DNA from: Eupeodes corollae
Taxonomy: Eukaryota > Arthropoda > Insecta > Diptera > Syrphidae
Assembly: GCF_945859685.1 (NCBI RefSeq)
Contig: NC_079149.1
Coordinates: 17,271,118 to 17,335,117, forward strand
Reading direction: 5' to 3'
DNA: 64,000 nucleotides
Under the pieces are notes generated by a model. That model worked only from the letters and a program-made list of their open reading frames with translations, did no database searches and was not told the DNA's origin. A program made the position numbers and the translations under genes. Positions 1-11,625 of the stretch are shown here, piece after piece; positions within the stretch are counted from its first letter, which is position 1, and each line of letters begins with the position of its first letter.

Positions 1-650
1 CATACAGCACACGCCATCTTATTTCCTCTCTCCCTCATGGCGTTTAAATTCCAAACACATGAATTAAAATAAAGATCTACTGATTAGTTTAATTTAAAAA
101 AAAAAACCTAACAAACAATAATGCTCAAGCCCAGACATCACGTCAAAGTTTCCATTTGACATGACACAGCTCAGAGCGGTTTTAACTTGAAAAGTGGGTT
201 TTATAGGTATTGAATAATATATGGAAAAAAATATATAAACAATTATAATTAGTACTTAATTAGGTAAACGTTTTTGATATAATAACCTTACTTATACCTC
301 ACTTTTGCTTTCAAAGTCTAAACTGGGTTTAAAATGGATTAAGATTATCAAAACAAAACTGGGAAAGAATTCATTATATTCCTTACGGTTAATTTTTATT
401 TGTTTTGGGTTTAAGAAAAATAAATAAATATAAATATAATGTAGTCCATGAAAGGTAACTGTTATTATGATTTATTAATAAATATTAGACTTTGATATTC
501 TAGTCTGGCAGTCCACACTAGCACAGCAAAATGATTTACATACGTTGATCTGCTTAAAGTGCATTTGATTTATATGGGAGAAGATCAACGTTGAAAAGTA
601 TCGATTTAACTATGACTTCATGACCATACGCATCAAGGTTAAATTCGGCA
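1..650. other. Intergenic, no gene seen
   Basis: AT-rich DNA with many stop codons in all frames. No domain, tandem array or RNA gene is recognisable. The short open frames here look like chance. Confidence 0.6.
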
Positions 651-3225
651 ACATTAGAAAGATGACAACACCAAAGATATGTTCTTCGAGCTCCTAGACA
701 AAACATATGAGCAGTGCCCTAGCTTCGATATTAAAATAGTCCTGGGCGATTTTAATGCCAAGCTAGGAAGGGAAGACATCTTTGATTGAATAATCGGGAA
801 GAACAGCCTGCACGACAACACTTCCGACAATGGATTCAGGCTCATAGATTTTGCTGCGGGGCGAAACGTCATGGTAGCCAGTATGCGTTTTCCACACCTC
901 AACATCAACAAAGGAACTGGGACTTCTCCAGATCAATCTACCGTCAACCAGATTAACCATATTGCGATCGACGCCAGACACGCTTCCAGCATCATGGATG
1001 TCCGAACTTTCCGAGGATCTTACATTGACTCGAACCACTACCTCGTTGTAGCCAAGGTAGCACTTCGGACTTCCAGACCCAAGGCAAAACAGGGAGGTGC
1101 TGGGAGAAGGTACAACGTCGAACGGCTACAATCGCCAGAGATCGCCAAATCCTTTTCCGATCGAGTTACAAGTAACCTCTCTCGAAGTTCTCTGCTACCA
1201 ACACAATGTATCGAAAACTAGTGACAACATTGCCAAGATGAAATCAGAGAAGTCGCCTCTGATGTGCTGGGTTTCAAGCAGCCACCATCAACGAACCCCT
1301 GTTTGATGAGAAATGTCGGCAAGCAAATGCAGCCAAACAACAGGCACGCAAAGCGGCGCTGCATAAAAGGACGAGAGCTGCTCATGAGCTCTATGAGCAG
1401 AAGAGGGGAGAAGAAACCCGACTTCTCAGGGAGAGGGCTCATGCATCGCTTCTGAAGCGTGCGGTCGAAGATGTTGAGAGGTTGAAAAGCAGGAATGAGG
1501 TTCGAAAGTTTTATGGACAGGTGAAACGAAATGCACAGGTACATAAACCTAGAAAAGAAGGATGCAAAGACGAAAGTGGAAACATCGTAGTGGAACCACA
1601 GTCAATGCTGAGGATATGGAAGGACCACTTCTGCAGACTGTATAACGGCGACAAAGAACTGAATTCCGCTGTCAGGCACGATGATCCATTCAATATAGAC
1701 GAAGAAAGCCAACAATCCCGTCCTCCCGACTTAGACAAAGTAAAGATTGCCATATCTAAGTTGAAGTCTAATAGAGCCGCTGGAGCGGATGGCTTGAATG
1801 CCGAGTTCTTTAAAGCAGCTGGAGATAAGTTGGTTAGGAGCATGCACCAACTTATCTGTAAGATATGGTCGGAAGAAAGCATGCCCGATGAATGGAACCT
1901 CAGTATTGTTTGCCCGATCCTGAAAAAAGGAGACCCTCTAAACTGCACCAACTATAGGGGAATCAGTCTACTTAACATTGTCTATAAAATCTTCTCTGCC
2001 GTAATATGTGAACGCCTAAAGCCCATCGTCAACAACCTGATAGGTCCTTATCAGTATGGTTTTAGACCATGAAAGTTCACAGTTAATCAAATATTCACAT
2101 TACTGCAGATCCTGGAAAAAAAAAACCAAGAACACCAAATCGACACCCACCATCTTTTCATCGATTTCAAGGCCGCATATGACAGCATCTGCAGGGACGA
2201 GCTGTATAGAGCCATGTCTAGATTTGGCATCCCTGGAGAATTCACGCTGCTCCATAAAGGTTGGAAACAACTTAACAGAACCTTTCGATGTCAAAAAAGG
2301 TTTTAGACAAGGTGATGCGCTCTGATGCATTTTTTTTAAACATCGTGCTTGAAAGAATAGTGCAGAGCTCACACGTCAACACTAGAGGCACTATCTTTCA
2401 AAAGTCTGACATTGACATAATCGGAAGAACTCTGCGTGGTGTCAATGGGGCTTTTGTGAGTATTGAGGCAGAGGCGACATAAATGGGTTTAGCGGTTAAT
2501 GAGGGCAAAACAAAGTACATGCTGTCGTCAAGAAAGGACCTACAACACCGACGTCTTGGTCAAAACGTCACAATCGACAGACGTAACTTTGAGGTAGTCA
2601 AGGACTTCGTCTACCTAGGCTCCGCTGTAAACGCAGAAAACAACACCAGCGCTGAGATCAAACGCAGAATTACTCTTGCTAACCGCTGTTTCTTTGGACT
2701 AAGAAAGCAATTGAGTGGTAAAGTCCTCTCTGGAGGGACCAAAGTGTTGCTATATAGACTCTTATCATCCCCGTCCTGCTATACGGTGCAGAAGCATGGA
2801 CTATGACAAAAGCGGATGAAAGCACCTTGGGTCGGTTCGAGTGAAAAGTTCTTCGTGTGATCTACGGTCCCGTATGCATCGAAGGGGAGTGGAGGAGTAG
2901 ATGGAACGACGAGCTGTACGGGCTGTACAGCGACGTAAACTTAGCCAGAAGGGTAAAAGTCCAACGACTAAAATGTCTGGGTCACGTAGAGCACATGGAA
3001 ACCAACGCTCCGCCCCGGAAAGTCTTCGAATCCACACCCACAGGAGAGCGCTGTAGAGGAAGACCGCGGATCAGGTGGCGCGCACAAGTGGAAGGTGACC
3101 TCACCGAACTTGGAGCGCGAAACAGGAGACATCTAGCTAGGGACCGAGCTAGACGAAGAAGTTTGTTGGGCGAGGCCCTAGTTCACACAGGACTGTAGCG
3201 AAACTTTAATTAAGTAAGTAAGTAA
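651..3225 (+). mobile_element. LINE family 1 (RTE-like), copy A, broken
   Basis: Non-LTR retrotransposon. The coding remnant shows, in order: the C-terminal part of an APE-type endonuclease (GDFNAKLGRE at about 740-775, then a SNHYLV box in place of the usual SDHxLV at about 1030); a linker; the RT domain from about 1,600 (AAGADGLNAEFFKAAGDKL, then NYRGISLL at about 1,950); and a C-terminal domain with GRPRIRWRAQVEGDL near 3,060-3,110. It ends in a (TAAG)n run at 3,211-3,225, a tail type common in RTE elements. It is 5'-truncated within the endonuclease and broken by frameshifts and stops, e.g. near 1,220, 2,070, 2,325 and 2,480. A 24-nt deletion at about 2,409 removes the YADD catalytic box and a 32-nt deletion at about 2,229 shifts the frame. 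Clade assignment is by resemblance only. No target duplication was found. Confidence 0.88.
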
Positions 3226-3227
3226 CA

Positions 3228-3352
3228 AAAACAATGTCCGCAGTATGAATACTACCAATAAAAGTTAAAGTAGAATCTTAAAACTGATGTGTTTTTGATA
3301 TTTATAAGAGTCTCGAATGGATCTTATATTATTTCGTTCTCAAATGTTGGTA
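3228..3352 (+). repeat. Interspersed repeat, copy 1
   Basis: About 125 bp that closely match 36,935-37,060 in the same orientation, sharing AATGTCCGCAGTATGA, TAAAGTAGAATCTTA and GTCTCGAATGGATCTTAT. It abuts the 3' tail of LINE copy A. It is non-coding and its family is unknown. Confidence 0.75.
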
Positions 3353-5140
3353 CAATTGATATTACATTTGTATCTCGATGGCTGTGTTCGTTGAGTAGTT
3401 GTGCAATTGGAATCATGTTCTTTTCATTGGATAATAAAATCAATCCGTTACTGTTGATATTATTTAGTTTTGTTAATGAAAAAAGGGACTAACTGGGCTT
3501 AGGTTTATCTCAGTTTAGATTAAATAAACCTTTTTGGTGTTTCCTTCCTAGAATCCAAATAGTGTTTCGACAGCACATTCTAAAATTAAAATAGTGTTTC
3601 GATGTTTTTGATGTGTGAAGTGTAAGTGAGATAGTTTGATTCGTGTTAAACAATAAAAAACTGATAAGTTCAGCACCATATAAAAATGCCTACTTCATTT
3701 CCATTTTTTTGTAATTTGACTGAAACAAAACTATATTTTTTGTACACCAACATGCAACTAAAAAGACCATAATGCATTATCAGTAAAACCAACTCCAAAG
3801 AATTAAGAATTAATTAAAATAAAAATACGAGTACGAATCTTGTATGGGAAGTTATTTTCTGTAGACAATATTGTTTTAACATTTCCTGTGCTAAAAACAG
3901 AAGTTAGCGAAGTAAAGTTCCAAATTTAAAATGTATGACATCTGAAAAACTAACTCGTTGCCTTGGTCTACGAGTTGCGTTTCAAAAATAAAGTCGAGCC
4001 CATACGCTATCTGCATTCGCCCTACGTTGGCATTTTGGAATGAATTTTTGATTTCCGGAAGTTAAAATTGAAAGATATGAATAACTTCTTTTAGTTTTAA
4101 ATTTCATTTAGACTTTATCTAAAAATAGTAAAAAAAAAAACAATAATATTAGAAATTAAACGAATCCCACGGACTTGGTATTATATGGCAATCTGATTTT
4201 CTGGTTTATGAAAAGTGAATTCGAATTCCAATACTACGAGTTACTTTCAGAATTGGCCGTAATACATACAGGGTGTCTCGTAAAACTCTCTACAGAAGAA
4301 AATAATGGATTACTGAGCTCATTTATAGTCTAAGAACTTCATAAGTTATTTTAGTTTCCACTTCCTTTTTGAGTTAGAAAAGTTTATATAGTTTTGGAAG
4401 AACTAATTTTTTAAAGCCTGTAATTTTTCTTAATTCTGGACTATTTGTGTTTTGATTTGAACAAAAAATATTAATCGGTCAAGCTTTGATTTAAACTTTT
4501 TTTTACGGATAGCAATTTTCCCGCAATTTAAATTAAAGTAATCAATGTGGGTCGCATCTCAGTCACTCTTAAATTGTTATGAAGGAATTAATGTTAATAA
4601 TTCTTCGAAATGTATATTTTGGTTTCTTAATAAGTTTCTGGATGTTTTAAGAATGTCTAAATTTCGTTGTTATCAGCTCATCATATGCACAAAAACATCA
4701 GATATAATATCTCTATGCGCGTATCAAGAAACCGCTAACATGACTCAATTCAAATATTTTGTTTAAACAATCCAACCACTGGATGTCGTCTGAGTGTCGG
4801 TATTATAGACCATATAGATGAATTCACAGATTATAATACAGACACCTCATCTAAGCGTATTCCCCACAAGGTTATTCATCAGAAAGCGAAGTTGTGTTTT
4901 TCATTCATTCATAAATAAAAGTATTATTTACTTTTTAAAGGCATACTTTTTTCCTGCTTAATTGTATTGAAGTAGAAGCACAAGGTTTCATTTATTTTGG
5001 CCTCATCCAATAAATCAACACATACATATATTTTCCATTCGGATATGATATACTTTGTAGAGTTGGAAAAAAATAATTAAACAAAAACAACAAGTTTATT
5101 GTCAATATACTTTTTCAATTAATCAAAAATGTAGTGGTTT
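3353..5140. other. Intergenic, no gene seen
   Basis: AT-rich, without a supportable gene. A CAGGGTGTCTCGTAAA string near 4,269 resembles transposon termini, but no partner end was found. Confidence 0.5.
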
Positions 5141-5142
5141 AT

Positions 5143-6140
5143 AAAGGGCGGTTAAATTTTAAGGGCCCATGTTGAATGTGAATCACACCTAGACGTCAAA
5201 TTTTATTCCGAATTTCATTTGACATTTCTCAATTTCAGACAAGATCAATTTAAAAGTTATGTCGGTTAATTATGAAAATTGGCGTTCAAATCGATTTTTT
5301 CGGCCAAATTAATGGTCCAAATGTGCCTACAATCGGAAAAACCGTGCACACAATTCAGCAAAACGCGTCTGTAGGAGATGTGAAAAGAACAGTGCACGCT
5401 GGTACCAATCATTGCACTTCTCACGCTCGTGGTTAATGAACATTATGCATAAGAACTTGTATTTACATGATTTAAAAACGCGATTGACTGAAGAACAAAA
5501 GCTTCTTGACCATTTAAAACGTCGTCGATGGTGAGAATGGTGGCAAGAAATTGCAACATGATCAATTTTTGAAGAAAATGATCTGCAGTGATGAGGCACA
5601 TTTTTGTCAATAGGCAGAATTGCCGCATTTTGGTAAATGATAATTTAGGAGTGATTTTCGAAAAACCAGTGCACCCACAAAGGCAGTTTCATCGGGCCTT
5701 AATTTTTCCAAAATAAGGCTGGTCAGACAATTGCTGTGAATGGTTTTCGCTATCGTAAGATGATAACGAACTTTTTATAGCCCGAAATGGAAGATATGGA
5801 TGTGCACGATATGTGGTTTCAACAGGAAGGTGCCACTTGCCACACAGCTAACGAAACAATGGCTCTTTTGCACGACAAATTCAATGGCCGTGTTATCTCA
5901 CGTGGTGACTATGTCAATTGGCCGCCAAGATCATGTGATTTGACCCCTTTGGACTTCTTTCTTTGGGGTTATTTGGAAAAAGGGTGTACTTAAATAAGCC
6001 AGCAACAATGCAAGCGATAAAGAATGAGGATAATTTGGCACACTAACGGCAAAGAACCTCAATTATGCCTCAGCGTCATCGAAAACTTTGACCATATCGG
6101 TTGGATACTACGCCCCTTGGTTTAAAAACTCATGTTTGTT
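5143..6140 (+). pseudogene. Mariner transposase remnant, copy A
   Basis: Remnant of a Tc1/mariner-superfamily transposase (mariner group, cut-and-paste at TA). The left TIR candidate AAAGGGCGGTTA is at 5,143-5,154. Start-like coding follows at about 5,260. The C-terminal catalytic part is clear at 5,787-5,993: DMWFQQEGATCHTA contains the second catalytic Asp region, and WPPRSCDLTPLDFFLWGY is the mariner signature carrying the third acidic residue. The first half carries several frameshifts and stops (e.g. around 5,530 and 5,610), so it cannot make a working enzyme. It is paralogous to the split mariner at 45,424-48,125. The 3' end probably lies at 8,471, beyond nested insertions. Confidence 0.85.
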
Positions 6141-6504
6141 TACCTTTCGCTTTCGATCTCTTCTGCTCTGCTAAATTTCATGAGTGCATAAAACCCCCCA
6201 AAGTGCATAGATTTGTTTGTGTGTACATAATCGTATGTACTCTACTGAATTTTAATATCAACACTTTAAAGCAGTATTTTTAACTCATGGCCTGTACATT
6301 TTTGTGGGTGGGTGACACGCCCTCTAAATCGCAAACCACAATTTTCCATTTTTCCTCCTTTTCTTGCATTTTTTTGTTTACCCCACGAAATCTACCATTG
6401 TTCGAAATTCCAATATTCTTTGCACGGTTTTCACTTGAAGAAATTTGCAGGACCAAAGCTGAAAATAAAAATGACCAACCGTACTAAAAAAGAAAGATAT
6501 AGTA

Positions 6505-7003
6505 ATCGATCCGATTTGTAGAATTGAAATTTTTTACATGTCTCGAAGCTTCAAGGTTTCAACGTTTATTTTTATAAATCAAAAATCTGAAAAAAAATAA
6601 TTGTCACCTCGAATATTTGACGAACAAGAAATGGTTATATTTCCGTAATGCAGAGAAGAATAATGTTTTTGTTATCTGGTAAAATTTTAAGAAAACAACG
6701 AATCTATATTTTTTTTTTTATAAAATATAAAAACTTAAAAAAAAAAACTTTACTAAAAGTTGGTATAAATTTACTTTCGACTCAAATATCTTTTCAAAAA
6801 TTAAAAAAAATATTAGCTTCAAATTTATTTCTTTTAAAAATATTGTTTCCGACATTCCGTAATTTTTTTTATAAAAATCCAACAGCCAGTTTTTTCATAA
6901 AAAATTGAAATCTACAAAAAATCTACAATTTGTTAACTTCATGTCAGGATATCGAATATATTATCGCTTAGTAAAATTTATATAAAATAAGTTTAAACAA
7001 ATG
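6505..7003 (+). repeat. Repeat element with ~170-bp monomers, copy 1
   Basis: Carries the same core and monomers as 13,965-15,450 and (reversed) 36,120-36,640: a GTCTCGAAGCTTCAAGG-like core near 6,540, then units built on GGTAAAATTTTAAGAAAA plus a T-rich run, and CGACTCAAATATCTTTTCAAA. About two units are present. It is non-coding and very A/T-rich. It appears to be inserted in, or to replace, the 3' part of mariner copy A. Confidence 0.6.
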
Positions 7004-7019
7004 TTTTTGCAGACCAAAC
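7004..7019. repeat. Target-site duplication, left (LINE copy B)
   Basis: TTTTTGCAGACCAAAC, repeated exactly at 8,251-8,266 on the other side of LINE copy B. Confidence 0.88.
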
Positions 7020-8250
7020 TTACTTACTTTAGGTGGCACTACAGTCCTGTGTAAACTAGGGCCTCACCCAACAAACTTCTCCATCTAGCTCGGTCCCTAG
7101 CTAGATGTCTCCAGTTTCGCGCTCCAAATTGGGTGAGGTAACCTTCCACTTGTGTGCGCCACCTGATCCGCGGTCTTCCTCTACTGCGCTTTCCGGGCCG
7201 GAGCATTGGTGTCCATGCGCTCTACGTGACCCAGCCATCTTAGTCGTTGGACTTTTACCCTTCTGGCTAAGTCTACGTCGCTGTACAGCCCATACAGCTC
7301 GTCGTTCCATCTTCTCCTCCACTCCCCTTCGATGCATACGGGACCGTAGATCACACGAAGAACTTTTCTCTCGAAGCGACCCAAGGTGCTTTCATCCGTT
7401 TTTGTCATGGTCCATGCTTCTGCACCGTATAGCAGGACGAGAGAGGACTTTACCACTCAATTGCTTTCTTAGTCCAAAGAAACAGCGGTTAGCAAGAATT
7501 ATTCTGCGTTTGATCTCAGCGCTGGTGTTGTTTTCTGCGTTTACAGCGGAGCCTAGGTAGACGAAGTCCTTGACTACCTCAAAGTTACGTCTGTCGATTG
7601 TGACGTTTTGACCAAGACGTCGGTGTTGTATGTCCTTTCTAGACCACAGCATGTACCGTTAAACCCATTTTTGCCGCCTCTGCCTCAATACTCACAAAAG
7701 CCCCATTGACATCACGCTGGGTTCTTCCGATTATGTCAATGTCATCAGCATATTCCAGTAATTGGACAGACTTTTGAAAGATAGTGCCTCTAGTGTTGAC
7801 GTGTGAGCTCTGCACTATTCTCTCAAGCACGATGTTAAATAAATCGCATGACAGCGCTTCACCTTGTCTAAAACCTTTTTTGACATCAAAAGGTTTTGTT
7901 AAGTTGTTTCCAACCTTTATGGAGCAGCGTGAATTCTCCATGGTCATCCTGCACAAACGGACGAGTTTGGCAGGGATGCCAAAACTAGACATGGCTCTAT
8001 ACAGCTCGTCCCAGTAGATTCTGTCATATGCGGCCTTGAAAGCGATGAAAAGATGGTGGGTGTCGATTTGGTGTTCTTGGTTTTTTTTTCCAGGATCTGC
8101 CGTAATGTGAATATTTGATCAACTGTGGACTTTCCTGGTCTAAAACCACACGATGGGCTTTAGGCGTTCACATATTATGGAAGAGAAGATTTTGTAGGCG
8201 ATGTTAAGTAGACTGATTCCTCTATAGATGGTGCAGTTTAGAGGGTCTCC
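7020..8250 (-). mobile_element. LINE family 1 (RTE-like), copy B, 5'-truncated
   Basis: Minus-strand copy of the 3' half of LINE family 1, running from the RT region (KKGDPLNC, NYRGISLL-like) to the C-terminal domain and the (TAAG)n tail at 7,020. Both ends are fixed by a perfect 16-bp duplication, so this is an ordinary 5'-truncated target-primed insertion. It is the only family 1 copy here that keeps the catalytic motif LLEYADDIDI (near 7,740-7,760). It carries a 20-nt deletion near 7,657 (relative to copy A) and further frameshifts, and it lacks the endonuclease, so it is inactive. The neighbouring 3' domain includes GAEAWTMTKTDESTLGRF and RVKVQRLRWLGHVERM. Confidence 0.93.
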
Positions 8251-8266
8251 TTTTTGCAGACCAAAC
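8251..8266. repeat. Target-site duplication, right (LINE copy B)
   Basis: TTTTTGCAGACCAAAC, the exact partner of 7,004-7,019. Confidence 0.88.
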
Positions 8267-8459
8267 GCTATGGTTATTTTTCTCATCTTGAAGCTCTTTG
8301 GCCATTATTATTAATGGTATCAAAATTAAGTCTGCCTTTAGATTTAGTCAGTAAAAAAAGTGTCCACTTAGCAGCAACTGAGCTGTGAGGAAGTAACATC
8401 AAGTTATAAACGAACTTACCTAAATTTCGAAATCAATATTCATTTAAACCGTTTAATGA

Positions 8460-8471
8460 TAACCGCCCTTT
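8460..8471 (-). repeat. Candidate right TIR of mariner copy A
   Basis: TAACCGCCCTTT is a perfect 12-bp inverted match to AAAGGGCGGTTA at 5,143-5,154. The DNA between is mariner plus two nested repeats. No TA duplication is visible directly outside, so the pairing is inferred. Confidence 0.5.
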
Positions 8472-11300
8472 TCCCAAAATTCTGACATGTAAATTTTTTC
8501 CGTAACTTTTGATCTTCTAATGTGATGATTTCGAGATGTTGAACCATCTGTCAATAAATTGTGAAATGAATGCATTCAACGTGTGCATTCAGTGATCGAG
8601 CAATTGGTATGGGGTGCGTTCAAATAAATACATTTATGTTCCGTTTACAAATGAAAAGTACTTTAGGCTTGTATTTTATTTTTAAGAATAGAGCCGAGTT
8701 TTTTTTTATAATTTCTTAGGAAAAGGAACCAAATGGAATAAGAAATGACCATGCTACCAAGTAAGAAAATTTTGACCAAACTGGCAATTGTGATTCTTTG
8801 ATGTGGGGAAGTGTTTCATAATTTTGATGATCGGCCAGTCAATCCGTCAGTCAGTCAGTTACAGTTTCTATTATTTGTGAAGTGCTGTATCTCAGAAAAA
8901 TTGCACACTAGCTTGGTAAAATAAGGTGGAACAAAAACCATCTGAGATAGCAAAAAGAAAGTATAGTGCCAGAACTTGGCTGCGAACTACCTGGAGATGA
9001 TTCCAAATGTACGAACATTTCTCTAAAAATCATTGACTTAGACTCTAGAAACTTTGAAATATCGAGAAATGTCAAGAATTCTAATTAAACAAACCTTCTA
9101 ATGAGAAGTAAAATCAACAAACCGTAGTTTACAACTTTTCTTTCAATTATTACAAAAACCACCCAGTTTGGTGCTTTAACTTACAATTTTTCATCTCTGT
9201 AGAGATCTCCAGAAACCAAAAACCCCAGAAACATTTTTTATCGACTTTTTATCTGTTCTGCCAGAGTTACATTCATTTTTTCATCAAATCTTTCCTTTTT
9301 AAAATATACCATGTCAAAGTCAAATTAAAACAATAAACTATTGTTATCCACACTTTTCCACAAAATAAAAAATAAAATTTTTGTTACTCACACAAAATGT
9401 TCATTTGCCTTTTTTTAATTATTAACTTAGTTTTGTATTCGAAATGCATAATGAAGCTTGGTTTGGCGTTGGAAAATGTAAACCCCCGGTAAAATGGCAG
9501 CAGCGATGCAAAACACTTAATTCAATCTCTCCCAAGCAAATGAAAATATTCCGACAATCAAAAGTATAATAAATATTCCAACAGGTATTATGGAATAAAT
9601 AAAACCAACCAAAAATATTCCAAAAATAAAATTTAATTTTTCAGTTGAATTCACGAGAAATTAAAAACAAAATATAGGCTAACTTAATAAATCTGTTTTT
9701 AAATAGATTTTTTTTAATTGGAAAACGTAAAATCCGCACAAAGAGTAGATAATATGTTTCATTGATAAATTTCAAGAAATAAAAAGACAGCAAATTAAAA
9801 TTAGATCAATTTTAGGAACACACAAATGTGTTTCATTGATAAATTTTGAGAAAACAACAGACACGATGGTTTTCTCAAAATCGAAGAAAAATTATGTCAA
9901 AGACATAAATCTTGAGATTTTCATTAGAAAAACTAACATTCACCTAATTCGTGTGTGTTTCTAAATTTGTCAACTCCAATTTTCATACATTTTCAAAAAT
10001 GACTAATTCCACATCGAACATAAAACTGAGAGTGACATATTTCTGAAATGTCAGCATTTTGTTCACGCATATTTGAATGTTCTCTTTTTACTATTTGTCC
10101 ATAACAAAGGGAATTATTATAAAAATGCTCTAAATCAGGTGTTCAAAATTATATTAAGTCACATAATTGTTGTAATTCAAACTGAAGCTACCTGTCATAA
10201 TACTGCACTTCCACTTGTCAAACGAATGGTATTGACAATGACACCCGAACATCGGCACGTCACTTAATCATGCTAGAATCTTACAATTGATGACATACGT
10301 GAGCTCTGTCTGCTGCATAATTGGTCATAGTTGAGTCTATAGCATAGAGAGAGACAAAATATATAATAATAACAGAACTACAGAAGTGCACACCTGGCTT
10401 TAAGTACGAGAATTTGTAGTACACGCTAGGGCCAGGTGATTGACCGGTTTTTTCTTGGCGGGAAATCCACAAAGCTTTTTGAAATATGAAATACAACGCA
10501 ACGATGGCGATGAAATGATGGGAATTTGTTTAGCTCAATAAAAAACACACAGAAAACCTGATGATTCTTTAATGTGTACTTTAACTAATTGTTTTATATT
10601 GTTTTGTTTATAAATAATGGATATACAAAATGGCGAATGAAAATAACAACGGTTATTGCACTAAACAACGCAACGCAATGATGTATACAAACTCTGGTAC
10701 GTAGGTCAGTATCGAATATCATTGCAAATGCGGGAATTTTCAAAGTGAACACCGCGGTTGAAGGTGTTCTTTGGAATTACCTTTGAAATACGAGTGATTG
10801 GTATTTTGATTATTAATATGAATATAATTCTTTACAAAAAAGGGGGGTATTTTTTGTTGTTGCTGTCATTGTTGATATGGGTCATTCAACGTTATAGGAA
10901 TGATAGCTGAGTCAAGTTTTGATGTGGGAATATTTAACATTTTAAAATGAAATTAGAGTTTAGTATTTTTGTTTGGAATCTTGTTAATCTCGGGGTGTTA
11001 TGGTGAATGGAAGTTAGGTCAGGGTTTGTTGTTATTCTCTTAATGAATTTTGCTAGACTATGCGTTGGGATGGATTTCCAGAAACTACAAATTTGTTAGT
11101 GGCTGTTTTTTCCCTAGAAATTATGCTGGAATTCTACATAATTTAACAATCTATTTATGAAACATATCAAATAAACTCTGTAATTCAAAAACGTTTTGGA
11201 AGCGAACTTAATATTTTACATATTACTGACATTTTATGTGACAACCATAAATGTTATTAAATGTCAGACGTTTTAGTAGCTGATTTAACGGTATGGATTT
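8472..11300. other. Intergenic, no gene seen
   Basis: AT-rich DNA. A CAGT-rich microsatellite-like stretch (about 8,835-8,865) and a TAGACTCTAGAAACTTTG string near 9,040 resemble the core of the ~170-bp monomer repeat element, so part of that element may lie here. Nothing else was recognised. Confidence 0.5.
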
Positions 11301-11625
11301 GCTCTTTTAAATATATAGTCCGGACACATAAGGTTTCTACCGTATCCGGAAAAGCGAAATGTCCGAACTATAAAGAAGAAAATAAATACAATGGACAACC
11401 GAAAACTTTTCAAAACCTTTTTATTACAAATAAAAGTACATATACACATAATTTAAATATATACATGTACATACGTATGTAAGAAATATGAACGCATTTT
11501 AATTTTTTTTTAAACAGTAGGAAAGCACGTGTTAATTTTTGTTTGGAACGCTTTATCTAAAAACATCTTTTCAGCTTTTTCGCGTAACCTCTTTAGGAAA
11601 AGGATACCCATTCAAGATGCATTAT

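Noticed and set aside
7105..7560. Plus-strand 151-aa open frame
   Set aside because: It is the antisense shadow of the LINE family 1 C-terminal domain. The same antisense frame recurs at 2,801-3,037, 20,948-21,271 and 51,304-51,834.
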